From assembly GCF_000374365.1 (NCBI RefSeq), contig NZ_KB894156.1, positions 1 to 36,941 on the forward strand: a stretch of DNA of 36,941 bases, given 5' to 3'. Below, piece by piece: positions 1-9,235 of this stretch. The notes under the pieces are model-generated. The model saw nothing but the letters and a program-made list of their open reading frames with translations, made no database searches and was not told the DNA's origin. Within the stretch, counting starts at the first letter, position 1. Each line of letters begins with the position of its first letter. The position numbers were made by a program, and so were the translations under genes. Origin of the DNA: Bacteroides gallinarum DSM 18171 = JCM 13658 (GTDB taxonomy: Bacteria > Bacteroidota > Bacteroidia > Bacteroidales > Bacteroidaceae).

Positions 1-87
1 ATCCTGTGGATTTTCTTTGGAATACATACGGCAAATGCCGTACTGATGATAGACAAGATCAGGAACAGGACGGTGAAAGCGGCATGA
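1..87 (+). CDS. 3' end of an unidentified gene (partial)
   Basis: An open frame enters from the left edge and stops with TGA after 28 codons. The residues begin hydrophobic (ILWIFFGI) and end basic (KIRNRTVKAA), which would suit the end of a membrane segment followed by a cytoplasmic tail. Too little is visible to name a family. A 20-codon frame (ATG at 89) follows directly and may be noise. A hairpin with a T-run at 193-246 could terminate this transcript. Confidence is limited because a short open frame can occur by chance. Confidence 0.35.
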   Translation: MLWIFFGIHTANAVLMIDKIRNRTVKAA

Positions 88-192
88 TATGATTTTACAG
101 GCAGAGGCAGAAGATGTCTTCAGACTTCTTCCCGAGCGTCATGTCTTGTAGGGTAAGATTGTGTGAGAAATTACAGGAATAGGACTATAAAA

Positions 193-246
193 ATGGCATA
201 TGAAGTGAGTATGCTCTATCATCTTCATATGCCATCTTGATTTTTA
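193..246 (+). terminator. Rho-independent terminator of the left-edge gene
   Basis: A perfect 13-bp inverted repeat, ATGGCATATGAAG (193-205) and CTTCATATGCCAT (223-235), is followed by CTTGATTTTT. The right arm contains, on the minus strand, the stop codon of the DUF262 fragment. The hairpin therefore belongs to the DNA on the left, and the DUF262 frame runs into it by accident. Confidence 0.65.
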
Positions 247-929
247 GGGACATTTACTGAATATCCCAACCCTAAACCTCTATCATTCTGAAAAGCAAAT
301 ATTTGTGTAGCTGTAAGCTTTGCTGATTCACCGCTCAATAAAAATGTTGTAATTATGGCATTGTCAATTACATAAAACCATCTGAAAAGAGCTTCTTCGT
401 TTACTTGTGTAGCCATTTTTTCTTCAAAGAATCTTGTAGCCTCACGAATACGTTGCTCTGACTTTCTTCCGGTTTCTACCCTATAGTCATTTCCACATTT
501 AATAATTAATCGGTTAAAAAAAGAAGAATCTTCAGGAACAGTCTCAAACTTTTGGTTCCCATACCGTGGTTGCAGGTAACGCTCATATATTTGCTCAGTA
601 GCATATTGCATATTATTATACTCGAATCTTACGATGTCACGTTTACGTAACTCTTTAACCAAACAGCTCATAAAAATAACTGTTGTTGTCAGTCTTTGCT
701 GCCCATCAATCAACTCATACCTATTCCCTTGAGTTTTCTCAAAAAGATAATGTCCCAGAAAGTAGTTAGAACCATCTGGTTGGTCAATTATGTCATTTAA
801 ATACATATCCACCTGACCAATACGTCCTTCTTTTCCAACTCTCCAAGAATAAGCCCTTTGATAGCTTGGTATAATAAAGCTTATCATATCTTCGCCAAAC
901 AAGCGTCCAATAGTTGTTTGATTGTCCAT
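225..929 (-). pseudogene. DUF262 (GmrSD/ParB-like) protein, C-terminally truncated
   Basis: The N-terminal half of a DUF262 protein is clear: the IPSYQRAYSW motif near residue 20 and DGQQRLTT near residue 76, the latter the DGQxR signature of the ParB/sulfiredoxin-like nucleotide-using domain. Family members are usually several hundred residues longer, with a C-terminal helical or HNH-type region. Here similarity stops after FQNDRG, followed by a short unrelated tail (starting LGLGYSVNV) that ends inside a terminator hairpin. This looks like deletion or insertion at about position 275. DUF262 proteins occur in anti-phage systems such as GmrSD and type IV-like enzymes. The gene lies about 35 bp after vsr on the same strand, so it was probably the last gene of the cassette. 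It is likely non-functional, though a free N-terminal domain cannot be excluded. Confidence 0.8.
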
Positions 930-964
930 AATTCTATTATATTTTTATTTATTTTAGTTTTGAG

Positions 965-1468
965 TTAATAGCCGTTATTTTCTGATTCTGCAACAAACAT
1001 CTGATCACTTTCATAGTTATCATAAGGTTTTATCCTCCTGTCACTCAAAAAGATATGATTAAGCGTATATTCTAGTGATTTCAAAGTCTGTTCACGTATT
1101 GCAGGCTTTAATTGACATTCCCATACAGTAATACAGTGCCATCCCATAGAAGCCAGTTCTTTTTGTTCTTTAATGTCACGACCTTTATTTTTCTGGATTT
1201 TGTCCTTCCAAAACTCTGAATTTGTTTTCGGTAATACAAAATATTTGCATCCGTCATGGCCATGCCAAAAACAACCGTTTACAAATATTACAGTTCTGTA
1301 TTTCCGCAATACAAGATCAGGATGCCCAGGTAGACGAGGATGATTCAGACGGTAGCGGAAGCCACGGCTGAACAAGAACTTACGGACTAGTAATTCTGGT
1401 TTAGTATTCTTGCCACGTATTGCAGACATATTTTTATGACGCTGTTCTTTAGTTAATCTATCTGACAT
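965..1468 (-). CDS. vsr: Very short patch repair endonuclease Vsr
   Basis: Vsr nicks DNA 5' of the T in T:G mismatches that arise when 5-methylcytosine deaminates. The 167-residue length fits the family. Visible motifs are the N-terminal MSAIRGKNTKPE, then LPGHPDLVL with the catalytic Asp, then VNGCFWHGHDGC with the metal and catalytic histidines, and FWKDKI. A Met one codon upstream (1471) is an alternative start. The gene sits about 120 bp downstream of the AIPR gene on the same strand, in a cassette that encodes a cytosine-5 methyltransferase, so it probably protects methylated sites from C-to-T mutation. It is a repair enzyme in the PD-(D/E)XK-like fold and not the restriction nuclease. 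Confidence 0.93.
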   Translation of the reverse strand: MSDRLTKEQRHKNMSAIRGKNTKPELLVRKFLFSRGFRYRLNHPRLPGHPDLVLRKYRTVIFVNGCFWHGHDGCKYFVLPKTNSEFWKDKIQKNKGRDIKEQKELASMGWHCITVWECQLKPAIREQTLKSLEYTLNHIFLSDRRIKPYDNYESDQMFVAESENNGY

Positions 1469-1587
1469 CATTAATTTGTTTTTTAAATATCCTCCATTAA
1501 AATCTCACTAACTTTATTGTATTATTATTTGATAATAATACAATAAAAAATATTATTAGTTGCACTATATTATTTCTGCATAGACTT

Positions 1588-3933
1588 TTATTCTGGAAAC
1601 CCTTTACTACGCAATCGCTTTAAATTGGAATAAAAGCCATATTTCATCCGGTCATCAAGCTGCCTTTTTCCTTTGACAACATCATCCATAACCTTCCATT
1701 GCCAATCCTTTAATACCCGTTTACGTCTATCCCAATCTACCATCTTTTGAACTAATTCAATAGTTATGAGCTCAAGTATTTGACTTTCTTCAGTTGTTGG
1801 CGTTTTCTGTGGAGCTTCAACATTTGCCAGTTCGTCTGCTTCTAATAATAATTCAATATTTTTTTCACATACTATATCATAAATAGCCATTGCTCTTTGC
1901 CGATCATTATCACTAAACTTACGATTAAATTTAAGTTTATGTGCAATATCCATCGCTGTAGATTGATAGTTAATGGATAAACTATCTGTATCCCGCCCCC
2001 ATTCTGAAATTTTAGACCATAACTGATGAGGTATGGATGTAATTATCTCCATATCATGTTCTACAGTATTATCTTGTTTGTCTCCGAAAAAAATTTCTTT
2101 ACGAATTATCGGTTGAGAATCATCAACTAAATCTTTTTCTATGTCTAATATATTATAGGCCCAAGTATGCTGCTTAATCTTTTCCCAACATTCTTCTTTC
2201 TTAGACCATTCTATATAATGAGAAACAGGCGATTCCTTTAATATGAAATTATTTACTTGTTTCATTAAATCATATAAAAAAGAAGATAGTTGCTCTGAAA
2301 TTGACTGCTCTTTCCAAATCTTATAAAGATTTAAACGATTATTTGTCAGAATAGTAAGCAATGATATTGTATATGGTACTACAACCTGTTTTAACTCGCC
2401 TATATTTGTTTCAGATTTCTTTGTACCATAAAGTTTATCCATAGCTCTAAACAATATAGCTTTAGCAATAGTATCCTCGTAGTATATATTATTAATTTTA
2501 CTAAGTGCACTTGGTAAATTATTATTTATAAACTTTGCGAAGTTTTTCTCATTACCTTTTACAACAATATGTGGTCCAATAACAAGCTTTTTACCTTCAT
2601 ACACTTCAGCATAGGCATTAATATATTTAGCTAATTCAACTTTCGTAAACATTTGATTTTTAGGATATTTAAGGTCAAAAGCTTTTTGACGTACTTTTGT
2701 AAATCCTTCTTTCATACGAAGATTCTTATACTGACCTCTTGCACGCTCAAAAAACCAATATGTTTGATTGACCGAGTTCTCGGTTCTCGGAGTCAAAACA
2801 CAACGGGACAGTTTCTCAAGTGCAACTAAATACGGATTATTCGCAGTAAAGTCAGCATCATTTACCTTATTCTGAGTATTGGCATACCGGGATATGCGAG
2901 ATACTATATTACTATACTCTTCAATCCGTTTAATAACAGAAACTTTTGCCTGAACAAAAATTTTAGATATATCTGCTTTATCTTTCTTGAATGTATGATA
3001 AATAGACGCTGTTGTCTGTCCACCATTAACAATCTGAAGATTAGAGATTTTTGTTATATATCTATTATCTTCATCCAATTCAATATGGTCAGCAGTAGCA
3101 GCCAGACCATTGTTGAATGCCAGAAACATATGTGGCTCTTTTTTTATAGTATCTCTTATACCTTTATTTATTTTTCCTGAAAATTGTAAGAATGAACGCA
3201 CATTCTGTTCTAGTAATCTAGCACCATAGCGCTCATATAAATTAGCTAAACAGATACCAGGAATAATGGCGATAAAAGACTGATAATCTTCATTATCAGA
3301 TGATGCCGGCAAACAAGGAACAAGAAAACCTTCTTCCTTAAAATCAATTTCAATTGGAACATGAGATTCTTCAGAAATCTGGAAAATGTATTTAATATCA
3401 ACAACTCTATAAAAGATTTTATATCCACATATTTCCGCATTATCCGGTATATCTCCTTTATATTCACCATTAGTTAATATACTTACATTTACACGAATTA
3501 AGTTGTCTTTTAATTCTCCATAATTAGCCAGAGTATGTGCAAACTCAAATATTTCAGAAGATTCAGCTACTTCATTAACATAATCATCATAAACAGCTTT
3601 TCTAAAAAAATTTGTAATACGAGTTGCGGCTCTTGTAACTTCACTTTTCTGAACTGTATATACTTGCTCTTCGACTTCATAGAGAGATATGAACAAATCA
3701 ATGGTTTCATAATTGTCAGATATTGCAAAACCATTGATTTTGTGTTGCTTCGAGGTTCCCAAAGCTTTCTCATCAAAGGCTACAGCTGCATTCTCTGTCT
3801 CCCCAGCTTCTGATAATAGGTCTAAGACATAACGTGTAAATGCCTGTTCCTGAGTTTCTCCATCTTCATTTGCAAGCTGTCTGGAAACAATCTCCTGCAT
3901 AAATGATGAATAAAATTTATCTAACAAATTCAT
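1588..3933 (-). CDS. AIPR family (abortive-infection phage resistance) protein
   Basis: This 781-residue protein carries the AIPR domain. The central block FNNGLAATADHIEL followed by NLQIVNGGQTTASIYH is the family hallmark, near residues 270-315. Just after it come a conserved VIVSRISRYANTQNKVNDAD-like stretch and a FFERARGQY block. The family is named after lactococcal abortive-infection proteins; its biochemical activity is not settled. The ATG overlaps the TGA of the upstream nuclease gene (ATGA), so translation is probably coupled. The N-terminal ~100 residues and C-terminal ~250 residues show nothing I can assign. In this cassette it is probably an effector or specificity partner of the methyltransferase-ATPase complex; that role is inferred from context. 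Confidence 0.85.
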   Translation of the reverse strand: MNLLDKFYSSFMQEIVSRQLANEDGETQEQAFTRYVLDLLSEAGETENAAVAFDEKALGTSKQHKINGFAISDNYETIDLFISLYEVEEQVYTVQKSEVTRAATRITNFFRKAVYDDYVNEVAESSEIFEFAHTLANYGELKDNLIRVNVSILTNGEYKGDIPDNAEICGYKIFYRVVDIKYIFQISEESHVPIEIDFKEEGFLVPCLPASSDNEDYQSFIAIIPGICLANLYERYGARLLEQNVRSFLQFSGKINKGIRDTIKKEPHMFLAFNNGLAATADHIELDEDNRYITKISNLQIVNGGQTTASIYHTFKKDKADISKIFVQAKVSVIKRIEEYSNIVSRISRYANTQNKVNDADFTANNPYLVALEKLSRCVLTPRTENSVNQTYWFFERARGQYKNLRMKEGFTKVRQKAFDLKYPKNQMFTKVELAKYINAYAEVYEGKKLVIGPHIVVKGNEKNFAKFINNNLPSALSKINNIYYEDTIAKAILFRAMDKLYGTKKSETNIGELKQVVVPYTISLLTILTNNRLNLYKIWKEQSISEQLSSFLYDLMKQVNNFILKESPVSHYIEWSKKEECWEKIKQHTWAYNILDIEKDLVDDSQPIIRKEIFFGDKQDNTVEHDMEIITSIPHQLWSKISEWGRDTDSLSINYQSTAMDIAHKLKFNRKFSDNDRQRAMAIYDIVCEKNIELLLEADELANVEAPQKTPTTEESQILELITIELVQKMVDWDRRKRVLKDWQWKVMDDVVKGKRQLDDRMKYGFYSNLKRLRSKGFPE

Positions 3934-4934
3934 AGTTGCTTTATTATTTGTAATAATTTATTTTCAGATATTAAAAAAGACCCACACACATCAAGCATTA
4001 TTGTATATGTTACATCATGTACTCCTTTTCTTAAATCATCTTGAACAATTCTTGGGAAATCTGATGTCACACTATACAAATCCCTTTTCTTTATATTATA
4101 GTGTCTTAATTCGTATTTAGTTCTGTCTTCCGGCATATACCCGGCCAACATTAATCTTGCCCGAAAATAGTTAAGAATCATTTGATCATATTTTAGCAAG
4201 TTCTCAATTGCATCAATTAATTGAGGTAATGTTAAGCCATTAGCATTATTTCTCTCAATAGAATAATGGCACAATATCAGATGTTTAAAAATATTACTAT
4301 CCAACTGAGTTTCCCCATTTATCGTCACCTTATTTTTCCTGCCTATGGATGACTTTACTTCTACTGCCCACTCATTTCCCTGAAAATCTTTATTTGATTT
4401 CTCAACTCCCATCCATGTATGCAATACATCTAACTGTCTTGTGGGTAATACCTGTAACATATATTGCAAGAATGTCAATTCTCCAAAAAGTCCTAATTGT
4501 TCACTCTCTGACAATTCTTTCTTTCTTGAACATTCAAAAAGATTTCGCCATTTTTCTAATTGACAAAGAATTGACCTAACTAAGATTTTTTCGTCAGATA
4601 TATTACCAATAGATGAGATCAGATCTTCGCACAAGGTAGCAAAAACAAACAAATTACCTGAATCTATTAACTGTATGCATAACATCTGATTCTGTGGTAA
4701 TGAGGCATCATTTATTATTGAAATATCCAACTCCTTTAGTCCTGAAAATGAAGATATATCTAATTTTATATTACGATTAAATGACACACTTATACCATGA
4801 AGATTTTCAGGATACTTATATATTGCATATATATTTGCACTTAAATTACTGTTATACAATTGCTTGACCAAACCATAAGTCTTATTTGACTTCAGGCTAT
4901 TCCATATTACTTGTATTGGTATATTAGTCGCCAT
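3930..4934 (-). CDS. PD-(D/E)XK nuclease-like protein (DUF4420 type)
   Basis: A protein of 334 residues from the chosen start ATG GCG ACT, which overlaps the last codons of the Z1 gene (ATGGCGACTAA); starts at 4952 and 4979 are also open. A GLFGELTFLQ helix is followed by KDFQGNEWAVEVKSS. The pattern D...ExK with a preceding conserved Glu is the PD-(D/E)XK nuclease signature, and the arrangement fits the DUF4420 family. These proteins accompany GHKL and Z1 proteins in predicted restriction systems, so this is the best candidate for the DNA-cutting subunit. It overlaps the AIPR start by 4 bp. Cleavage activity and site are unknown. Confidence 0.78.
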   Translation of the reverse strand: MATNIPIQVIWNSLKSNKTYGLVKQLYNSNLSANIYAIYKYPENLHGISVSFNRNIKLDISSFSGLKELDISIINDASLPQNQMLCIQLIDSGNLFVFATLCEDLISSIGNISDEKILVRSILCQLEKWRNLFECSRKKELSESEQLGLFGELTFLQYMLQVLPTRQLDVLHTWMGVEKSNKDFQGNEWAVEVKSSIGRKNKVTINGETQLDSNIFKHLILCHYSIERNNANGLTLPQLIDAIENLLKYDQMILNYFRARLMLAGYMPEDRTKYELRHYNIKKRDLYSVTSDFPRIVQDDLRKGVHDVTYTIMLDVCGSFLISENKLLQIIKQL

Positions 4935-7761
4935 ATGTGTTGTCGTTTTCATTATCAAAATTATCTTCAATGTCAGCATACTCTGCCACCATATTTACCT
5001 TGTATGAAACTGCACAATTTGTATTGGTGTGAGGGAATGAAATGGCAAATCCGACAAAAGGATCATCTTCTGCTGTAAAGATAGTTGTACCTGGCACAAT
5101 ATTACCATTTTCATCCTTAACATTTGCATATTCAGGATTAAGTGGGTAAATAATTAGTAACGGTTGATTTATCGGTCTAAACTTCGACCTAACAACTATT
5201 GGCTGTGGATATGTGTGTTTCCATTCAATCCCTTTCTTTTTATTAAGTTCGATTGTTTCTTTTAAAGCTTCATTTAATAAATCATTATCAAGATCTATTA
5301 ATTCATCGCTAGGATTTCCGACAATATGATTCTTTCTTATAAAGTATGTTTTATAATTGCTGGAATCTACAGCGCGGCTACGATTAAAACATGATACAGA
5401 ATAAGAGCCACAAAAAGTATGCTTCTTTATAGTTTCTCTAGCATTCGACCGTGTTGTCTTATTCATTAATACAACACTCCACTTTGTGAGTTCTCCTTTA
5501 GATACTAATTCTTGAATATATTCACAAATTAACTCCATGTTGACTTTTCTGAGTCCCTCAGCTACACTGAAATTACTGAAATACTCACAGACATCAACCG
5601 GAGAAACATTAGTCCACAGATAATTCTCGTTTTTTGTTAAAGGCTTACCTAACTTACTGAGAAAATTATCTGTTTCAACAAGATTCTTATTCTTTAAATC
5701 CTCATTCAGTGGTAACTGATATGTTTCAATAAGTCTTTCAGCCCATGATACCTGAATTTCATGTGAATTACGCATTTTATTTAGAGCAGTAATTTGAAGA
5801 CAACCTGGATGGGTACGAACTCTTAAACCATAAGTTTCTGGAGTACTTCTTGATTCCGCTAAATAATCAAATTCATCAAGTAGCTCAGATGAAGCTACAG
5901 CAATATGCCTATACCATTCATTAAGTTCGCTACTAGTAAACAAACGGCACAAATCAACATAGCCAGGACGATAACCAAACCATCTTCCCATCTGCATAAG
6001 AGTATCATACATCTTCGAAGCTCTTAGAAAATAACTTACCGATAAACCTTCTAACGTTAAGCCTCGAGATAACTTATCTCCACCAATTGCAATAACTGAA
6101 ATACCGGTTTTAGAATTTAATTGGTAGTCAACAACATCACCAGAGGAACCATTAATAGATTTTACTTCAATTTTTTGAACTGCTTGGTATAATAATGGCT
6201 TTATTTCATCCCATTTATGAACTGTTAAGTCCTGATCAATCTTTGAAAGAGAAGGAGACCCCTTAATTTTTTCTGTTATCTGTTTATACGATGGACACCC
6301 GTTTACATTTCCTTCTAATAAAGCCCGAAACTCGGCTAAAACAGCGGGATCATTAGCTTCTATTTCTTGTTTATAGTACCTGAACTGTTCGTTCACAATA
6401 TCCCGAATTTCATTTTGCCAAACCTGATATCTTGACACATGTATTAGCATGGAATTATGCTTGTTCTCCTGTCCTCTGGCTCTTCTAATTGCGCATGTTA
6501 AAATAAAACATTTAATAGCAAGCTTCAAAGACCCAGGAATATCACTTTTTGTTGGTTTTTTATCATCCTTTTTATGTCCATCAGGTATAAAAGCCTTATA
6601 ATCATCAATAGGAATGACAATAGGCAATACATCATCCTCTTCTTCAGAAGTTTCAGAAGATGTGCCAAAAACCTTATTTGGCCCAATATAATTATCTGGA
6701 GCTGGCAAATTTATTATAAAGTCCCTTGGAAATAAGTCTGTTTCGTCCTGTGCTATAAATATATTCGCAAATGGAGTTGCTGTATATCCTACATATGCAG
6801 AGCGATTGAACAGTTGTATAATCTTACGAATATTATCATTTATGGCAGTTGGATCTGTATCCTTATCTTTTTTTGTATTAATGGACGCATTATCAGCTTC
6901 ATCATCAATTAACAAAAGAGATTTATTTGATATTTGTTTCTTACCAGAAGTTTGTGCACAAAGCCATTTATAAAGACGTTTAAGTACAGATGCATTTTTT
7001 TTCACAACCAAGATAATAGGCTGTGGTGCATTAAAATTAAATCCAGCCGTATTTGCAGCCCTACTATTAAAGTCTCCTTTATCAATACTTGTCGTATATG
7101 AATTTGCAATTGCTGAATCAAATCCAGGAATAAGACCAACACCTATTTTAGTTGTTGAGTTTATTGAGTATGCTCGCTCGTATTGTGTATCAAAACCTAA
7201 AAATCCTTCATCAATTCGACTTTGTGTCTGACTTCTTAGATTATTATGAATACCTGCTAATACGATGATAAAATTAAAACCTGCATCAGCAGCTTTACAA
7301 ATCAAACCTGTATAATTTGCTGTCTTCCCTGACTGCACTTGCCCTACAACAAGCCCTTTTTTATCTATTGAGATATTAACTTGTTGAGGATTAAACAAGT
7401 TATCTAATATTCTATCAGTGATTTCATCTAATTGATTTATAACTGCCGGAGCATACCCTTTCTGCTCTGAAAGATATAACTTGTATCTTGTCCAAAAGTT
7501 CCAATTAGATATTTTATTTGCTTTAAATTCTTTAAGCCAAGGTAAACGTCTGTCGTTTCCTTCCAATATTTGAAAATCTTGAATTCTTACACCATAATGG
7601 GCAAGTAGTTTCTTTTTTAATATGTGTTTATCCAACATTTTAAAATCTGGCATAAAAGATACTTGCTCTATAGCGGTATTAATCTGTTCATCAGTTACAA
7701 CAGGTATTGCACCAATGAATAAACGGCAAATATTTAAGGCTTTATTATATAATTCTTCCAT
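4924..7761 (-). CDS. Z1-domain SF2 helicase-like ATPase
   Basis: A 945-residue protein. Walker A is VGQVQSGKTAN near residue 139, the DEAD-like motif II is LLLIDDEADNAS near 285, and motif III is YVGYTATPFAN near 325. The Z1 domain core follows near 565 with IGGDKLSRGLTLEG and MQMGRWFGYRPGY. The Z1 domain is known from SF2-type proteins next to GHKL ATPases and methyltransferases in predicted restriction systems. It probably uses ATP to move along or remodel DNA for the nuclease. The start at 7761 lies one base after the stop of the GHKL gene (TGATATGG); an alternative Met at 7788 would overlap by 26 bp. All key ATPase motifs are intact. Confidence 0.88.
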   Translation of the reverse strand: MEELYNKALNICRLFIGAIPVVTDEQINTAIEQVSFMPDFKMLDKHILKKKLLAHYGVRIQDFQILEGNDRRLPWLKEFKANKISNWNFWTRYKLYLSEQKGYAPAVINQLDEITDRILDNLFNPQQVNISIDKKGLVVGQVQSGKTANYTGLICKAADAGFNFIIVLAGIHNNLRSQTQSRIDEGFLGFDTQYERAYSINSTTKIGVGLIPGFDSAIANSYTTSIDKGDFNSRAANTAGFNFNAPQPIILVVKKNASVLKRLYKWLCAQTSGKKQISNKSLLLIDDEADNASINTKKDKDTDPTAINDNIRKIIQLFNRSAYVGYTATPFANIFIAQDETDLFPRDFIINLPAPDNYIGPNKVFGTSSETSEEEDDVLPIVIPIDDYKAFIPDGHKKDDKKPTKSDIPGSLKLAIKCFILTCAIRRARGQENKHNSMLIHVSRYQVWQNEIRDIVNEQFRYYKQEIEANDPAVLAEFRALLEGNVNGCPSYKQITEKIKGSPSLSKIDQDLTVHKWDEIKPLLYQAVQKIEVKSINGSSGDVVDYQLNSKTGISVIAIGGDKLSRGLTLEGLSVSYFLRASKMYDTLMQMGRWFGYRPGYVDLCRLFTSSELNEWYRHIAVASSELLDEFDYLAESRSTPETYGLRVRTHPGCLQITALNKMRNSHEIQVSWAERLIETYQLPLNEDLKNKNLVETDNFLSKLGKPLTKNENYLWTNVSPVDVCEYFSNFSVAEGLRKVNMELICEYIQELVSKGELTKWSVVLMNKTTRSNARETIKKHTFCGSYSVSCFNRSRAVDSSNYKTYFIRKNHIVGNPSDELIDLDNDLLNEALKETIELNKKKGIEWKHTYPQPIVVRSKFRPINQPLLIIYPLNPEYANVKDENGNIVPGTTIFTAEDDPFVGFAISFPHTNTNCAVSYKVNMVAEYADIEDNFDNENDNTYGD

Positions 7762-7762
7762 A

Positions 7763-9235
7763 TCACAATTGTTCAATAAGTTCTTCAAATGAATTTAATG
7801 GCTCAATAGTCATTATATATGCTTTAGCTTGTTCTGAAGTCATATTGGAAGCCATTAGATTCTGATACATTCTTGTAATCATATCTTTTACTACAGAAGT
7901 ATCTGAACCTTCAAATGGTTCTTTATGAGATTCTTCACCTTTTGCTTCGTTGATATAAATTGTCTTAACAGGTATAGTTTCCTCTATAAGACGTAATAAA
8001 TAATTAAAGGCTTTATCGGAATCTGTGTGAGCCATATCTTTTAATTGCTGAATCATAGCATTATCTCGATTTATAACAAAAGACCATTTATTGTCTTTCC
8101 TTTTCTCATTCCACAGCGGCTGAAAACTTTGACCTGCACGTTGTTTCAGTATCTTTCCTCTATGACGATAAACCTCACATCCTATTTTCCTCACATCCTT
8201 TGCATATGCTTCAAGTTGATTCTGGCATTGTATAGGAGGATACGCCTTTGATTTTTTAATATCAATCTGCCATTCACTATCTAATGTATTAGGAATATCT
8301 ACCTGAATGCGGACTAATTTATAATGCTCTTCTTTTCTGAATAGTCCAAGCCAATCCCCAGCTAACAATAAACGTTTCCCTCTATATACATAAAATCCTT
8401 GTTGAGCTGGCCAGCCGTTAATGCCTTCTGCCACATTATAAGCCTTCTCTGAAGAAAAGGCACTTTTATGTGGCAATACATATCCCTTCAATTTAATACC
8501 TCCAACGATTCCTTCTGTAGGTCTTGACTGAGTTTTAGATTCACTTATACAAAAGGGATTCCAAGGATTTATTTCATGACCACACCAAAATATCTTTAAA
8601 GATTTTTCTTCAAGAAATCTGTGAAAGGTCATTGCAATATGTTGACGGACACGGTCTAAAGAATTGGAAAACTTTTCCTTTGCATTTATATCATTTTCGG
8701 AAGTTCCTTTTCTAACGACTTTATCTAAATCTGACCATATTACAAGAGTTCCATGTTCAATATCATCTACAGATTCGTCCAAATATTCAGGAATCCATTG
8801 TAAAAGAGTCCATTCATTGGTTTGTGCTACATAATCCAAGTCCCAAGTCCAGTATGCACTATGGTATCCGGATTTTTTACTAAGGACAGTTAATTTTCTA
8901 CATTGTGAAAATGATGCTGTTTTCAGACCTAATCCAAATCTACCAAGATCTGTTTTAGAGCGTTCTTCTAATGGGCTATGGCTTCCAGGACGCATTGCAT
9001 CAATTATTTCTTGACTATTCATGCCGCATCCATCATCTTTAATTGTTATGAAAGACTTATCTCCATGCCAATGTCTTGTGACCCACACATTTTTCGCATT
9101 TGCAGATATTGAATTATCTATAATATCTGCTACTGCAGTTTCGATATTGTACCCTATTGCTCTAAATGTTTCAATCATTGAAGCGGCACATGGTATTGCA
9201 TTCGCAGTTCTAAGACTATCGTAATCTATCCTCAT
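7763..9235 (-). CDS. GHKL ATPase (MutL/MORC-like, HATPase_c_3)
   Basis: This 490-residue protein has a full GHKL ATP-binding fold: the N-box VADIIDNSISANA (about 35-47), the G1 box IKDDGCGM (about 65-72) and the G2 box GRFGLGLKTASFSQ (about 98-111). A transducer-like region follows, with VYRGKRLLLAGDW, and then a basic C-terminal part. Such ATPases act as clamps that close on DNA when ATP binds; bacterial members of this clade were proposed as relatives of eukaryotic MORC proteins. The ATG lies inside the last codons of the methyltransferase gene, overlapping by 20 bp, so translation is probably coupled. In the cassette it likely senses or holds DNA for the Z1 ATPase and nuclease. Confidence 0.88.
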   Translation of the reverse strand: MRIDYDSLRTANAIPCAASMIETFRAIGYNIETAVADIIDNSISANAKNVWVTRHWHGDKSFITIKDDGCGMNSQEIIDAMRPGSHSPLEERSKTDLGRFGLGLKTASFSQCRKLTVLSKKSGYHSAYWTWDLDYVAQTNEWTLLQWIPEYLDESVDDIEHGTLVIWSDLDKVVRKGTSENDINAKEKFSNSLDRVRQHIAMTFHRFLEEKSLKIFWCGHEINPWNPFCISESKTQSRPTEGIVGGIKLKGYVLPHKSAFSSEKAYNVAEGINGWPAQQGFYVYRGKRLLLAGDWLGLFRKEEHYKLVRIQVDIPNTLDSEWQIDIKKSKAYPPIQCQNQLEAYAKDVRKIGCEVYRHRGKILKQRAGQSFQPLWNEKRKDNKWSFVINRDNAMIQQLKDMAHTDSDKAFNYLLRLIEETIPVKTIYINEAKGEESHKEPFEGSDTSVVKDMITRMYQNLMASNMTSEQAKAYIMTIEPLNSFEELIEQL

